Origin: DATAYF01 sp036272735
GTDB taxonomy: Bacteria > Chloroflexota > Ktedonobacteria > Ktedonobacterales > Ktedonobacteraceae
Direction: 5' to 3'
Assembly: GCA_036272735.1 (NCBI GenBank)
Contig: DATAYF010000013.1
Span: forward strand, 1 to 19,056
Length of the DNA: 19,056 bases
Position numbers and translations under genes: made by a program. The notes under the pieces were generated by a model. That model had not been told where the DNA came from, made no database searches, and was given only the letters and a program-made list of their open reading frames with translations. Of this stretch, positions 1-7,452 are shown in pieces (positions within the stretch are counted from its first letter, which is position 1; each line of letters begins with the position of its first letter).

Positions 1-243
1 GCCAAGATTCCGGCACGTGGCCTGCTCGTGGCTGAAGGCGAGGAGCCGGACTGGGAGGCCCGTTTCCCCAATGGGTTTGTGCCCCTGCCTGGGCGATGGG
101 TGGTGGAGAGAACCTTTGCCTGGATCTCTCGGTGGCGCCGCTTGGCGCGAGACCATGAAGGGTTACCTCAAAGCAGTGAGGCGTTCATCACGCTGGCGAT
201 GAGCCGGCGCATGCTCTCGCTGCTGGCGCCTTTTTCTCCCTAA
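1..243 (+). pseudogene. IS5-family transposase, C-terminal fragment (cut by window edge)
   Basis: The frame is open from base 1 and ends at TAA 241-243, so the N-terminal part is outside the window or lost. The residues GFVPLPGRWVVERTFAW followed by an Arg-rich helix and a stretch ending RRMLSLLAPFSP match the end of the DDE catalytic domain of IS5-family (IS427-like) transposases. The Glu of VVERTFAW would be the last catalytic acid. Just downstream (248-261) lies a sequence matching the ends of the second IS in this window. That suggests the right end of this element is preserved. Whether the complete gene exists upstream cannot be seen. Confidence 0.8.
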
Positions 244-247
244 CTCT

Positions 248-261
248 CGGTTATCAAACAC
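248..261. repeat. Probable right terminal inverted repeat of the first IS
   Basis: CGGTTATCAAACAC lies 5 bp after the transposase stop. Its reverse complement GTGTTTGATAACCG matches 11 of 13 positions of GTGTTTGGGAACC at 1011-1023, which is the 3' edge of the second IS. It also resembles the far end of that IS at 1841-1856. Position and similarity fit an IS5-type terminal repeat. The exact outer boundary is uncertain. Confidence 0.45.
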
Positions 262-267
262 TTAGTC

Positions 268-406
268 AGACCGTGTTTTGTAAATGGCCACAGAGCAAGA
301 TCTCAGACTGGAGAGCCAGCGGGAACGTGCCTCTCTCAGCCTCACCTATTTACAGAAGCTGAAGCCGCTCCCTGCGACGCCTCAGCCTCTGTACAAAACC
401 CGGTCT
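268..406. mobile_element. Possible MITE-like element with 15-bp inverted ends
   Basis: AGACCGTGTTTTGTA (268-282) and TACAAAACCCGGTCT (392-406) are inverted repeats matching at 14 of 15 positions, 109 bp apart. The left arm runs into GTAAATGGC, which resembles the GTGTTTTGTTAATCGC end of the second IS read from 1856 to 1841. It could therefore be a non-autonomous derivative of an IS5-type element. The interior has no gene. The right arm ends on the first base of the stop triplet of the neighbouring minus-strand gene, so insertion may have set that gene's C-terminus. No target duplication is evident. Confidence 0.35.
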
Positions 407-891
407 CACGAACGAGAATGAGTGCTCATTACGGCTCCATTCTCGCTCAGGGATTGAGGCCGCGCAAAGAGGAGGCTGCCTCGAAATGTGATGATGACAA
501 TCAGATAGATGAACGAAGCAGCGAGGTTGAGGTAGCCGATCAGCGAGACGGTGAAAAAGAGTGGATCGTTGGTGGGAAGATCTCGCAAAAAAGCCCCAGA
601 TAGATTATGTCCCAGGTAGCCCACAAATTCGAGCGCAAGAAACGCCAGCAAGAGCCATCCTCCAAACCTTTTCATCTGTAATGTCAGGAAATACCCTACC
701 AGAAAGAGCGCGAGCGTCGCCACCAAAAAAATCACGACTCCCAAAGGGTTGGGAATACCGTGATAGACACCATAGAAATGGATGTAGTAGGGAATCTGCG
801 CGATATAATTAAGCAGTGTAATGCCCAGGAGGAAAGAGAGAGCTATGCGCAACCTGGGCGAGAGAGCAGATGCTGGAATGTTTCGATGCAT
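406..891 (-). CDS. Small four-helix integral membrane protein, function unknown
   Basis: A 161-aa protein is predicted from ATG 891-889. I chose this ATG over an upstream in-frame TTG because GAAAGGA lies 5 nt before it. Four hydrophobic segments are visible: about residues 14-34 (LRIALSFLLGITLLNYIAQ), 45-66 (PLGVVIFLVATLALFLVGYF), 76-95 (GWLLLAFLALEFVGYLGHNL) and 110-135 (FFTVSLIGYLNLAASFIYLIVIITF). It is therefore an inner-membrane protein with short loops. I do not recognise a family. It has its own promoter upstream (924-953) and no operon partner. The C-terminal tail (after FRGSLLFARPQS) is polar and ends at the edge of a putative MITE, so it may not be the ancestral end. Confidence 0.65.
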   Translation of the reverse strand: MHRNIPASALSPRLRIALSFLLGITLLNYIAQIPYYIHFYGVYHGIPNPLGVVIFLVATLALFLVGYFLTLQMKRFGGWLLLAFLALEFVGYLGHNLSGAFLRDLPTNDPLFFTVSLIGYLNLAASFIYLIVIITFRGSLLFARPQSLSENGAVMSTHSRS

Positions 892-923
892 CGGATTCCT
901 TTCAAGCAACAGATGCTGATCGC

Positions 924-953
924 AGTCTAGCAGGCGGGCGATCAGCGTGTCAA
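924..953 (-). promoter_or_regulatory. Promoter of the membrane-protein gene
   Basis: Read on the minus strand: TTGACA at 953-948 (perfect -35), an 18-bp spacer, then TAGACT at 929-924 (4 of 6 to the -10 consensus). It lies 33 bp before the ATG at 891. The strong -35 box, plus an inverted repeat overlapping it, make this a good candidate. Confidence 0.5.
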
Positions 954-996
954 ACTAACCATACGTAGACCATTCAAAAATGGGTGCTGACACGCT
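944..996. promoter_or_regulatory. Operator-like 9-bp inverted repeat over the -35 box
   Basis: AGCGTGTCA (944-952) and TGACACGCT (988-996) are perfect inverted copies. Their centres are 44 bp apart, about four helical turns. The first copy overlaps the -35 hexamer of the membrane-protein promoter. Such spacing could suit two regulator dimers or looping. It is an observation only; no regulator gene is nearby. Confidence 0.3.
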
Positions 997-1005
997 ATCT
1001 TTTTC

Positions 1006-1860
1006 ATTGTGTGTTTGGGAACCCGGTCAGCTCCGGCATCCTAAACGAGCGAGGAGCAGCCGAATCATGGCCACCTGGATCAGTGTTTCACTGGTTTGGA
1101 CTTTTCGCTCGTAACCTTTACTCAATCTCCTACTGCGAGAAAGCCATCCAAATGTTCGCTCCACCACTTCCAGTTCCCAGTCACCCTCCGTTTCGCACCA
1201 AGCGGCTAATTCTTGACCTCGATAGGCCGCATCAGCCCAGATCTTGGTGAGGCGTGGCACAAAGTATTTTAGTCCAGCCAACAAGAGCGTGCTCCTCGAG
1301 TGTCATGCACATCGGCCTCGGTCACGTAGATGGAAAGCGGAATGCCCAGCGTGTCCACCAGGAGATGCCGCTTGCGCCCCCTGACATGCTTATGGGCATC
1401 AAAGCCAGAAATACTTGCTGACTCCTCGACCGTTTTGACGCTTTGAGCATCCATAATAGCCGCGCTCGGATGTGGATTTCTGCCCTGTCGTTCACGTTCC
1501 GCTTGGTGAAGCACTCGTAGGAGGCGGGTCCAGGTCCCTTTGAGACGCAAGCGCCGGAAGTGATAGAAGACCGTCTGCCACGGCGGGAAGTTGGCGGGCA
1601 GGTAGCGCCACGGACAGCCGGTACGCAAGACGTAGAAGATTGCATTGAAAGTGGAACGCAGCGAGTGGGTGGGCGGTCTACCGCGTGTGGGCGAAGGTGG
1701 CAGGTGGCGTTGGAGGCACTCCCACTCTGCATCGGAAAGATTGCTGGGATATGTGGTACTCATCTCTCCAGTCTATCACATGGGAGAGGTTCTCTCAGTA
1801 TCCCAGGAAACTGACAAACGCCGTCTGGAGAGCGGTATTTGCGATTAACAAAACACGCTC
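1006..1860 (-). mobile_element. IS5-family (IS427-like) insertion sequence, degraded
   Basis: The element carries one transposase gene on the minus strand. Its 3' edge has GTGTTTGGGAACCCG at 1011-1025. The opposite edge, read inward from 1856 to 1841, has GTGTTTTGTTAATCGC. These align with one gap as imperfect terminal inverted repeats, and both resemble the end of the first IS fragment. The length of about 850 bp suits IS427-type elements. Boundaries are uncertain by roughly 10 bp, and I could not identify a convincing target duplication. The transposase is broken, so the copy cannot move by itself. Confidence 0.55.
1027..1763 (-). pseudogene. IS5-family transposase, frameshifted and internally shortened
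   Basis: The first frame (1763 to 1269) gives MSTTYPSNLSDAEWECLQ, the N-terminal DUF4096-type domain, then AAIMDAQSVKT with the first catalytic Asp and GRKRHLLVDTLG. It ends prematurely after EADVHDTRGARS. The second frame (about 1284 to 1027) continues LAGLKYFVPRL, WADAAYRG (second Asp) and VVERTFGWLSR (Glu). Joining them needs a one-base shift near 1275-1290. IS427-type elements can use programmed frameshifting, but no canonical slippery heptamer is visible here. In addition GDWELEVV is fused directly to ERTFGWL. Family members, and the fragment at 1-243, have a further GF-VLP-RWVV segment between these, so about 20 residues appear deleted. The gene is most likely dead. Confidence 0.8.
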
Positions 1861-1903
1861 TCAGATAGACAGAAATTTGTTCACAGTAAACAGCCAAACG
1901 GCA

Positions 1904-1932
1904 TTGACAATACCTGCTTCAGCCTGTACCCT
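1904..1932 (+). promoter_or_regulatory. Promoter candidate for the CoA-transferase operon
   Basis: A perfect TTGACA (1904-1909), a 17-bp spacer and TACCCT (1927-1932, 3 of 6 to consensus) lie about 50 bp before the ATG at 1981. A clear ribosome binding site AAGGAG (1967-1972) follows 8 nt before that ATG. The promoter is just outside the IS end, so it belongs to the operon rather than the element. Confidence 0.4.
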
Positions 1933-1980
1933 TATGAGATACGGTGCTATTTATCTATCCCGCAACAAGGAGACACCCAC

Positions 1981-3162
1981 ATGAGTCAGCCTCTCAGTGG
2001 CATACGCATCCTTGACCTCTCACGGCTGCTGCCCGGCGCGTATGCATCGCAAATGTTGGCCGATCTGGGCGCGGATGTGATCAAGGTAGAGTCACCCGAT
2101 GGCGGCGACTACAGCCGCTCTATGCCTCCTCTTGGACCCGCTGGTATGGGCCTCAATTTTCTGGCGCTCAACCGCAACAAACGCAGTATGACGTTGAACC
2201 TGAAATCTCCACATGGCCGCGCGATTTTTCTGCGGCTGGCAGAGCAGGCTGACGTGGTGTTGGAAAGCTTCCGGCCAGGTGTGATGGCGCGCTTCGAGCT
2301 TGATTACGAACGCCTCAAGACTAGCAATCTGCGCTTGATCTATTGTGCCATTACCGGCTACGGGCAGGACGGTCCCTATCAGCAGTACGCCGGGCACGAC
2401 CTGAATTACGTGGGCTACGCTGGCCTGCTTCACTACAATCGTGGCCCTCACGGCGAACTCGCCATGCCTGCGACCCAGTTGGGTGATATCGCAGGTGGGA
2501 GTTATCTATCGGTGATCGGTATTTTGACTGCGCTGGTTGGTCGCGCCCAAAGCGGCGTTGGTTGCATGATCGATGCTTCGATGACCGAAGGGGCGTTGGC
2601 GCTGCTCCCATTACTGGCGGCGACCTACCTCAACACCAGCCAGGCACCCCAGCCCGGTCATTCGGCGCTCGATGGCAGCCTGCCATGCTATAACGTCTAC
2701 GAGACCAGCGATGGCGGCTATGTGACGCTCGCCGCGCTCGAACCTAAGTTCTGGCATAGCTTTTGTACTCGTATCGGTCATCTTGAACTGCTGCCTTTCC
2801 ACATGCCGGTTGGACCGGGCGAGCGCGAGGAGGCTATGAGCACGCTGCGTGCAGTTTTCAAAAGCAAATCGCGTGATCAATGGGTGGCTGAGTTCGCCGA
2901 GATCGATGCCTGCGTGGCTCCTGTATATGGTATCGACGAGGCCCTGCACGATAGCCAGGCGCAAGCGCGTGGAGTGACGGTGAGCGGCGAGGTACAGGGG
3001 CAGGCATTTCGTACGTTGGCGACGTTTCCTCGCATCTCCGATGTTGCGCCAGAACAGCGCTATGCTCCTCCGGCCCTGGGTGAGCATACCGACGAGATTT
3101 TGTGCGCCGCCGGATTTGGCGAGGAAGAGCTAGCGCTATTTCACGCGGAGGGAGCAATTTGA
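1981..3162 (+). CDS. CaiB/BaiF family III CoA-transferase, alpha-methylacyl-CoA racemase-like
   Basis: This 393-aa cytosolic enzyme moves CoA between carboxylic acids or epimerises a 2-methylacyl-CoA. The N-terminus MSQPLSGIRILDLSRLLPGA and the stretch LADLGADVIKVESP (about 26-39) are signatures of the family. AGHDLNYVGYAG (137-148) holds the catalytic Asp140; the GHD-NY form is typical of AMACR/MCR-type racemases. LEP at 256-258 sits where MCR-type enzymes carry their active-site Glu. Length is normal for the family (about 360-410 aa). AAGGAG lies 8 nt before the ATG. Its stop overlaps the start of the next gene (TGATG), so the two are translationally coupled. The substrate is unknown. A true CoA-transferase remains possible. 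Confidence 0.85.
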   Translation: MSQPLSGIRILDLSRLLPGAYASQMLADLGADVIKVESPDGGDYSRSMPPLGPAGMGLNFLALNRNKRSMTLNLKSPHGRAIFLRLAEQADVVLESFRPGVMARFELDYERLKTSNLRLIYCAITGYGQDGPYQQYAGHDLNYVGYAGLLHYNRGPHGELAMPATQLGDIAGGSYLSVIGILTALVGRAQSGVGCMIDASMTEGALALLPLLAATYLNTSQAPQPGHSALDGSLPCYNVYETSDGGYVTLAALEPKFWHSFCTRIGHLELLPFHMPVGPGEREEAMSTLRAVFKSKSRDQWVAEFAEIDACVAPVYGIDEALHDSQAQARGVTVSGEVQGQAFRTLATFPRISDVAPEQRYAPPALGEHTDEILCAAGFGEEELALFHAEGAI

Positions 3163-4352
3163 TGAGCAAGCAATGTGACGAGGTCTGGGCCGAGCAGATC
3201 ATGGATAGCTACCTGGACGACCTGGCGACGATGGTGAATATCGATTCGGGGACTTACACTAAAGCGGGCGTGGACGCGGTTGGCGCGCATTTACAAAAGC
3301 GCTTCCAACACTATGGTTTCGCAACCTATTTTGATCCGCAGCGCGAGTACGGCAATCATCTGGTCGCAACGCATAAGGGCGACAACCCTGCTGGTCCGCG
3401 TATCCTGCTCATCGGGCACATAGATACGGTATTTCCCGAAGGCGAGGTCAAACGTCGTCCCTTCACGTTAGCTCAGCGCGATGGCGCACGCATTGCCACG
3501 GGTCCGGGCGTACTCGATATGAAGTCGGGCGTGTTGATTGGACTTTACGGCTTGCACTGCTTGATTGCTACTAATGAGGCGCACTATCAGAGCGTCACGT
3601 TTGTGTGCAACAGCGATGAAGAGGTCGGATCGCCTTCCAGCAAGCCCTTAATTCAGGACCTGGCTCGTCAATCCGACGCGGTAATTGTGCTGGAGCCTGG
3701 TCGTATGAAGAACACAGTCGTCTCCTCGCGCCGAGGCATCGGCAATTACCGCGTTGAGGTGCGTGGCCTCTCTGCTCACGCGGGCGTTGATCCGCAGAAC
3801 GGTCGTAATGCCATCCTCGAACTATCACATCAAATACAGGCGTTGCAGGCGCTGCATGGCACCATTCCGGGCACCTCTCTAAACGTGGGGCTTGTGCATG
3901 GCGGCGAACGCACCAACGTCGTGCCCGATTTCGCCTATTGCGAGATCGATGTGCGCGTGAGCGACGAGGCCGGTATTCGCGCCATGGAAAAAGCCATGCA
4001 CAAGGTCACGGCTCATCACGTGCTTGATGGGACGCAGATCACGCTCAGTGGCGAAATGCGCAGTCTGCCGTTCGAGCGCACGGAGCGTAGTGCTCGCCTG
4101 GTGCAATTGGCGCAGGAGGCCGGGCGCGAACTCGGCTTACAGGTCAAGGATGTTGGCAGCGGCGGGGCCTCTGACGCCAATAACACCTCTCCGTTGAATA
4201 TTGCCACCATCGATGGCCTGGGTGCTGGCGGCGGCAAAGCCCACAATCCCGATGAATATATCGAACTCGACTATCTTCCAACCCGCATTGCGCTGCTGAC
4301 CGGGCTGGTCAGGCGCATTTGCGACTACTATCGCGACGGTAACAAGTTATGA
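3162..4352 (+). CDS. M20-family metallopeptidase (carboxypeptidase G2-like)
   Basis: A 396-aa di-zinc hydrolase of the M20 (CPG2/ArgE/DapE) family cleaving an amide or peptide bond. Motifs appear in order: GHIDTV with His86 and Asp88, GVLDMKSG with bridging Asp119, NSDEEVGS with base Glu153 and ligand Glu154, VLEPGR with Glu178, RGLSAHAGVDP with His206 in the dimerisation domain, and KAHNPDEYIE with His361. All usual metal ligands are present. There is no signal peptide, so it should be cytosolic. I set the start at 3162 because GGAGGGAG (3147-3154) lies 7 nt before it; a longer reading from 3102 would run inside the preceding gene. The stop overlaps the next start (ATGA 4349-4352). Substrate unknown; N-acyl amino acids or gamma-glutamyl-type compounds fit the family. 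Confidence 0.88.
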   Translation: MSKQCDEVWAEQIMDSYLDDLATMVNIDSGTYTKAGVDAVGAHLQKRFQHYGFATYFDPQREYGNHLVATHKGDNPAGPRILLIGHIDTVFPEGEVKRRPFTLAQRDGARIATGPGVLDMKSGVLIGLYGLHCLIATNEAHYQSVTFVCNSDEEVGSPSSKPLIQDLARQSDAVIVLEPGRMKNTVVSSRRGIGNYRVEVRGLSAHAGVDPQNGRNAILELSHQIQALQALHGTIPGTSLNVGLVHGGERTNVVPDFAYCEIDVRVSDEAGIRAMEKAMHKVTAHHVLDGTQITLSGEMRSLPFERTERSARLVQLAQEAGRELGLQVKDVGSGGASDANNTSPLNIATIDGLGAGGGKAHNPDEYIELDYLPTRIALLTGLVRRICDYYRDGNKL

Positions 4353-5551
4353 AATTTGGCAAACAACATATCTACGAACTTCCGGTGAACGACATCACGA
4401 CGCTCGGTTCGTATGCGCAACGCGTGCAGGCGGAGGCCGAGGCGCGCGGCGAAGTCGTGCCGCCCCCGATCCACCTGCACCTTGGCGAACCCAGCTTCCG
4501 CACGCCCGCGCACATTCGCCAGGCCGCCATCGCCACCATCGAGCAGGAACCGCTGACCTATGGTCCAGCGGCTGGCTGGCCCTGGTTGCGCGAACTGTTG
4601 GCCGGGAAAGTTGCGCGCGTGAACGGCTATAGCGTTTCTGCGGGCAACATTGTGGTGGCGATGGGCGGGACCGGCGCGATCCAGGCCATTCTCGATGCAA
4701 CCGTTGGCGCGGACGACGAGGTGCTGGTCCCCGATCCCTGCTGGCCACAGTATTACCTACAGTTCGCGGCCTGTGGCACCAACTACGTGCGCTACCCGCT
4801 TGATCCGCAGCACAATTGGCTGCCCGACATCGACCAGTTGGAGCAGCTTGTCACACCGCGCACGCGCATCTTGCTGATCAACACGCCCAGCAATCCCACC
4901 GGAGCCGTCTATCCTCCCCAACTTGTACGCGAATTGCTGGATTTTGCGCGGCGACACGATCTCTACCTGCTCTCCGACGAGTGCTATGACGAACTGGTCT
5001 TCGAGGGCGAGCACGTCAGTCCGGGTACGCTGTTGGAGCCTGGCGAGCTAGAGGATGGCCGCTTCATCGGTGTTTATACATTCTCCAAGACCTACGCCAT
5101 GACCGGCTGGCGGCTGGGCTATATCGTTACTGGCAAACCGCTCATTAAAACGCTGATCGACGTGCTGGACGCCGGGCATACCAACGTCTCTACGGTGATG
5201 CAGCGCGCCGGGGCGGCGGCTTTGACCGGACCGCAGGATTGTATTGCCGAGATGCGCGCGGCCTATCGTCGTCGCCGCGACCTGGCCGTGGGTCTGCTGC
5301 GCGACTACGGACGCTATATGTACACGCCGCGTGGTGCCTTCTATGTGCTGATCGACGTGAGCAACCGTCACAGCCCAACGCGCTCCTCGCGCCAGTTTGC
5401 GTACGACCTTATCCACAAGTACAACCTTACCGTCGTGCCTGGCACCGCCTTTGGGCACGTCTCCGAACCGTACGTACGCGTCTCCCTGGCCTCCTCTGAT
5501 GAGGAGATCGAGCAGGGCATTCGTACCATCTGTCAGTTCGCCGACAGCTAG
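4349..5551 (+). CDS. Class I/II pyridoxal-phosphate aminotransferase
   Basis: A 400-aa fold-type I PLP enzyme transferring an amino group between an amino acid and a 2-oxo acid in the cytosol. Visible motifs: LTYGPAAGWPWLRELLA (69-85), GGTGAIQAIL (107-114) for phosphate binding, DPCWPQY with stacking aromatic Trp132, NTPSNPTGAVY with Asn182, LSDECYDELVF with Asp210 and Tyr213, TFSKTYAMTGWRLGY with Schiff-base Lys247, and PYVRVSLASS with carboxylate-binding Arg377. These place it in the aspartate/aromatic aminotransferase subgroup I. Length is typical. It starts inside the stop of the M20 gene and has no strong ribosome binding site of its own, which indicates coupling. Clustering with hydrolase and CoA-enzyme genes suggests it deaminates a released amino acid, but specificity cannot be read. 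Confidence 0.9.
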   Translation: MKFGKQHIYELPVNDITTLGSYAQRVQAEAEARGEVVPPPIHLHLGEPSFRTPAHIRQAAIATIEQEPLTYGPAAGWPWLRELLAGKVARVNGYSVSAGNIVVAMGGTGAIQAILDATVGADDEVLVPDPCWPQYYLQFAACGTNYVRYPLDPQHNWLPDIDQLEQLVTPRTRILLINTPSNPTGAVYPPQLVRELLDFARRHDLYLLSDECYDELVFEGEHVSPGTLLEPGELEDGRFIGVYTFSKTYAMTGWRLGYIVTGKPLIKTLIDVLDAGHTNVSTVMQRAGAAALTGPQDCIAEMRAAYRRRRDLAVGLLRDYGRYMYTPRGAFYVLIDVSNRHSPTRSSRQFAYDLIHKYNLTVVPGTAFGHVSEPYVRVSLASSDEEIEQGIRTICQFADS

Positions 5552-5616
5552 ATTTTGCAGACATGAAGAGCTCAATCTATAAAGTTTATGGTGAGCAGAA
5601 AAAGGGCAGATTGTCC

Positions 5617-5644
5617 TTGACTTTGTTGGTCAGTCGTATACTAA
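5617..5644 (+). promoter_or_regulatory. Promoter candidate for the first histidine kinase
   Basis: TTGACT (5617-5622), a 16-bp spacer and TACTAA (5639-5644) lie in an AT-rich gap after the aminotransferase. An overlapping TATACT at 5637 offers an alternative -10 with a short 14-bp spacer. The leader to the ATG at 5757 would be about 105 nt. Confidence 0.35.
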
Positions 5645-5756
5645 AAAATAACCTTAGATGACCAATCCTCTTTCAGTTGCCGTTGGGAAGAGGTACCTTA
5701 TACAATCTGGAAAGCAGGGAGGCCTCTTTAGAAGGAGTAGAGAAGGAGCGCGTTCC

Positions 5757-7280
5757 ATGCCTGCATCAAATCAAGATTTTCATCAGGATGAGAGCGGCCA
5801 GTTGAGCCAGGCGCAGATGCAGTTTGCAATAGAAGCGTCCGGCGTGGGTATGTGGGATCGGAATCTTCATACCGGGCAATTAGTGTGGACGTATGGGTGT
5901 AAAGCGTTGTTTGGGTGGCCGTCAGATGCACCGGTCAGTTATGCGCGCTTTCTGGCCGCGGTGCATCCCAATGATCGCGAGCAGGTCGACTATATCACAA
6001 AGCAATGTTTATCCAACCACACCGAATTTCGTATCGATTACCGCACGATCTGGCCTGACGGAAGCATCCATTGGCTGACCGACCGGGCACGAGGTTTCTA
6101 TGATGCACAGGGCAACGCAGCCTATCTGATCGGGGCCACCATGGACATTACGGATCAGAAGCAAGCGGAGGAAGCCTTGCGCGAAAGCGAGACGCGGTTT
6201 CGCCGCCTCGTCGAATCCAACCTCATTGGGATCACAGTTGGCGACCTGGAGGGGAACATTTGTGAGGCCAACGAGTCGTTTCTCTCACTCGTTGGCTACA
6301 CGCAGGACGATCTATCGGCGGGACGGGTACAGTGGACGACGATGACGCCTCCAGAATATCGGGTACGTGATGCTCAAGCGGTTGAAGAATTACAGACAAC
6401 TGGTGTTGCTCAACCATTTGAAAAGGAGCATATAACGAAAGACGGCAAGCGTGTCCCAGTACTTTGGGGGGGAGCACGCATCCATCGGGAAGACCCTGCG
6501 CCGTTGACAATCTCTTTTATCGTAGATCTCACTGCTCAAAAAGAGAGTGCACGGCAAAAAGATCTTTTTCTCGGCATGACCAGCCATGAACTGAAGACGC
6601 CGCTCACCTCACTCAAAGGTACGCTCCAATTGATCGAGAAGCGCGCGAAACACCTGACCAGATCCGCTGATCACCTGCCCCCGGAGATGGACGCCTTTCT
6701 CAAAGAGCTTGCAAAGAACCTGGCAGCGTCGGTCCGACAGGTGAATATGCAAACCCATCTGATCAATGATCTGTTGGATGTCTCGCGCATCATGGCCGGC
6801 ACCTTAGAGTTGTCGCTACAGCGTAGTGACCTGGTGAGCGTCGTGCGTGAAACTGTCGATGATCTGCGGGTAACGGCTCCCGAACGTTCGCTCCAACTTG
6901 AACTGCCGAGTCAGGCCATGATCACCGTTCTAGTCGATAGGGAGCGCATTGGTCAGGTGGTGACCAACTATATAACCAATGGACTTCGGTATTCTGACCC
7001 CACCCAGCCAGTCTACATTGGGCTAACCCTCCAAGGGGAGAAGGTTCGGGTCTGGGTGCGAGACAAGGGACCAGGTCTATCAGAAGAAACCCAACAGAAA
7101 ATTTGGCAGTGCTTTCATCAGGTCAAGGAGGTGCCTGTGCTGAGCGGTTCGGAGAAAGGGCTCGGTCTGGGTCTGTTTATCTCTCAGATGCTTATTGCGC
7201 AACATCAAGGGGAAGTTGGCGTAGAGAGCACCCCTGGTGAAGGTTCTACCTTCTGGTTTAGCTTGCCGCTCGCCAAATGA
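5757..7280 (+). CDS. Soluble PAS-PAS sensor histidine kinase
   Basis: A 507-aa protein. I start it at ATG 5757 because AGAAGGAG (5741-5748) lies 8 nt before it; an in-frame ATG at 5658 lacks such a site. Domains: PAS of the PAS_3 type about 20-138 (GVGMWDRN to GATMDITDQKQAEEAL), second PAS about 144-262, HisKA about 267-345 with phosphoacceptor His277 in SHELKTPLT, and HATPase_c about 390-507. The N box is NYITNGLRYS with Asn404 and Asn408, the G1 box is RDKGPGLS, and the G2 box is GLGLGLFIS. There is no membrane segment, so it senses a cytosolic signal. No response regulator is adjacent, making it an orphan kinase. It stands between two catabolic gene sets and ends at a strong hairpin. It is a paralogue of the kinase at 17531: both end in HQGEVG-ES-PGEGSTFWF. 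Confidence 0.92.
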   Translation: MPASNQDFHQDESGQLSQAQMQFAIEASGVGMWDRNLHTGQLVWTYGCKALFGWPSDAPVSYARFLAAVHPNDREQVDYITKQCLSNHTEFRIDYRTIWPDGSIHWLTDRARGFYDAQGNAAYLIGATMDITDQKQAEEALRESETRFRRLVESNLIGITVGDLEGNICEANESFLSLVGYTQDDLSAGRVQWTTMTPPEYRVRDAQAVEELQTTGVAQPFEKEHITKDGKRVPVLWGGARIHREDPAPLTISFIVDLTAQKESARQKDLFLGMTSHELKTPLTSLKGTLQLIEKRAKHLTRSADHLPPEMDAFLKELAKNLAASVRQVNMQTHLINDLLDVSRIMAGTLELSLQRSDLVSVVRETVDDLRVTAPERSLQLELPSQAMITVLVDRERIGQVVTNYITNGLRYSDPTQPVYIGLTLQGEKVRVWVRDKGPGLSEETQQKIWQCFHQVKEVPVLSGSEKGLGLGLFISQMLIAQHQGEVGVESTPGEGSTFWFSLPLAK

Positions 7281-7313
7281 GCCACATATAGCTTTTTAAC
7301 ACTTTGTATCAAT

Positions 7314-7368
7314 ATATATGGAACATCATCTACTGAGCCGCGGGCTCAGTAGATGATGTTCCATATAT
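7314..7368. terminator. Perfect 26-bp hairpin after the histidine kinase gene
   Basis: Arms 7314-7339 and 7343-7368 pair at all 26 positions around the 3-nt loop GCG. It begins 33 bp after the kinase stop and ends 25 bp before the next promoter candidate. There is no long T-run after the stem, so it is not a classical intrinsic terminator. The position still fits transcription ending or 3'-end protection. Similar long perfect hairpins close other genes in this window. Confidence 0.65.
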
Positions 7369-7392
7369 CAACTGTCCTTGCGGGGCTGCTCC

Positions 7393-7421
7393 TGGGCATG
7401 TGTTGTAGAATGGGGTAATAT
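7393..7421 (+). promoter_or_regulatory. Promoter candidate for the LarA-family gene
   Basis: TGGGCA (7393-7398, 4 of 6), a 17-bp spacer and TAATAT (7416-7421, 4 of 6) precede the ATG at 7453. TATAAC at 7419-7424 overlaps and may be the true -10. The location directly after a terminator-like hairpin supports a fresh transcription start. Confidence 0.3.
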
Positions 7422-7452
7422 AACACACAGGCTACGCACCAGGGAGGTTGCT

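Noticed and set aside
1269..1763. Programmed -1 frameshifting in the transposase
   Set aside because: No canonical slippery heptamer is seen in the overlap and the second half has an apparent deletion, so decay is simpler.
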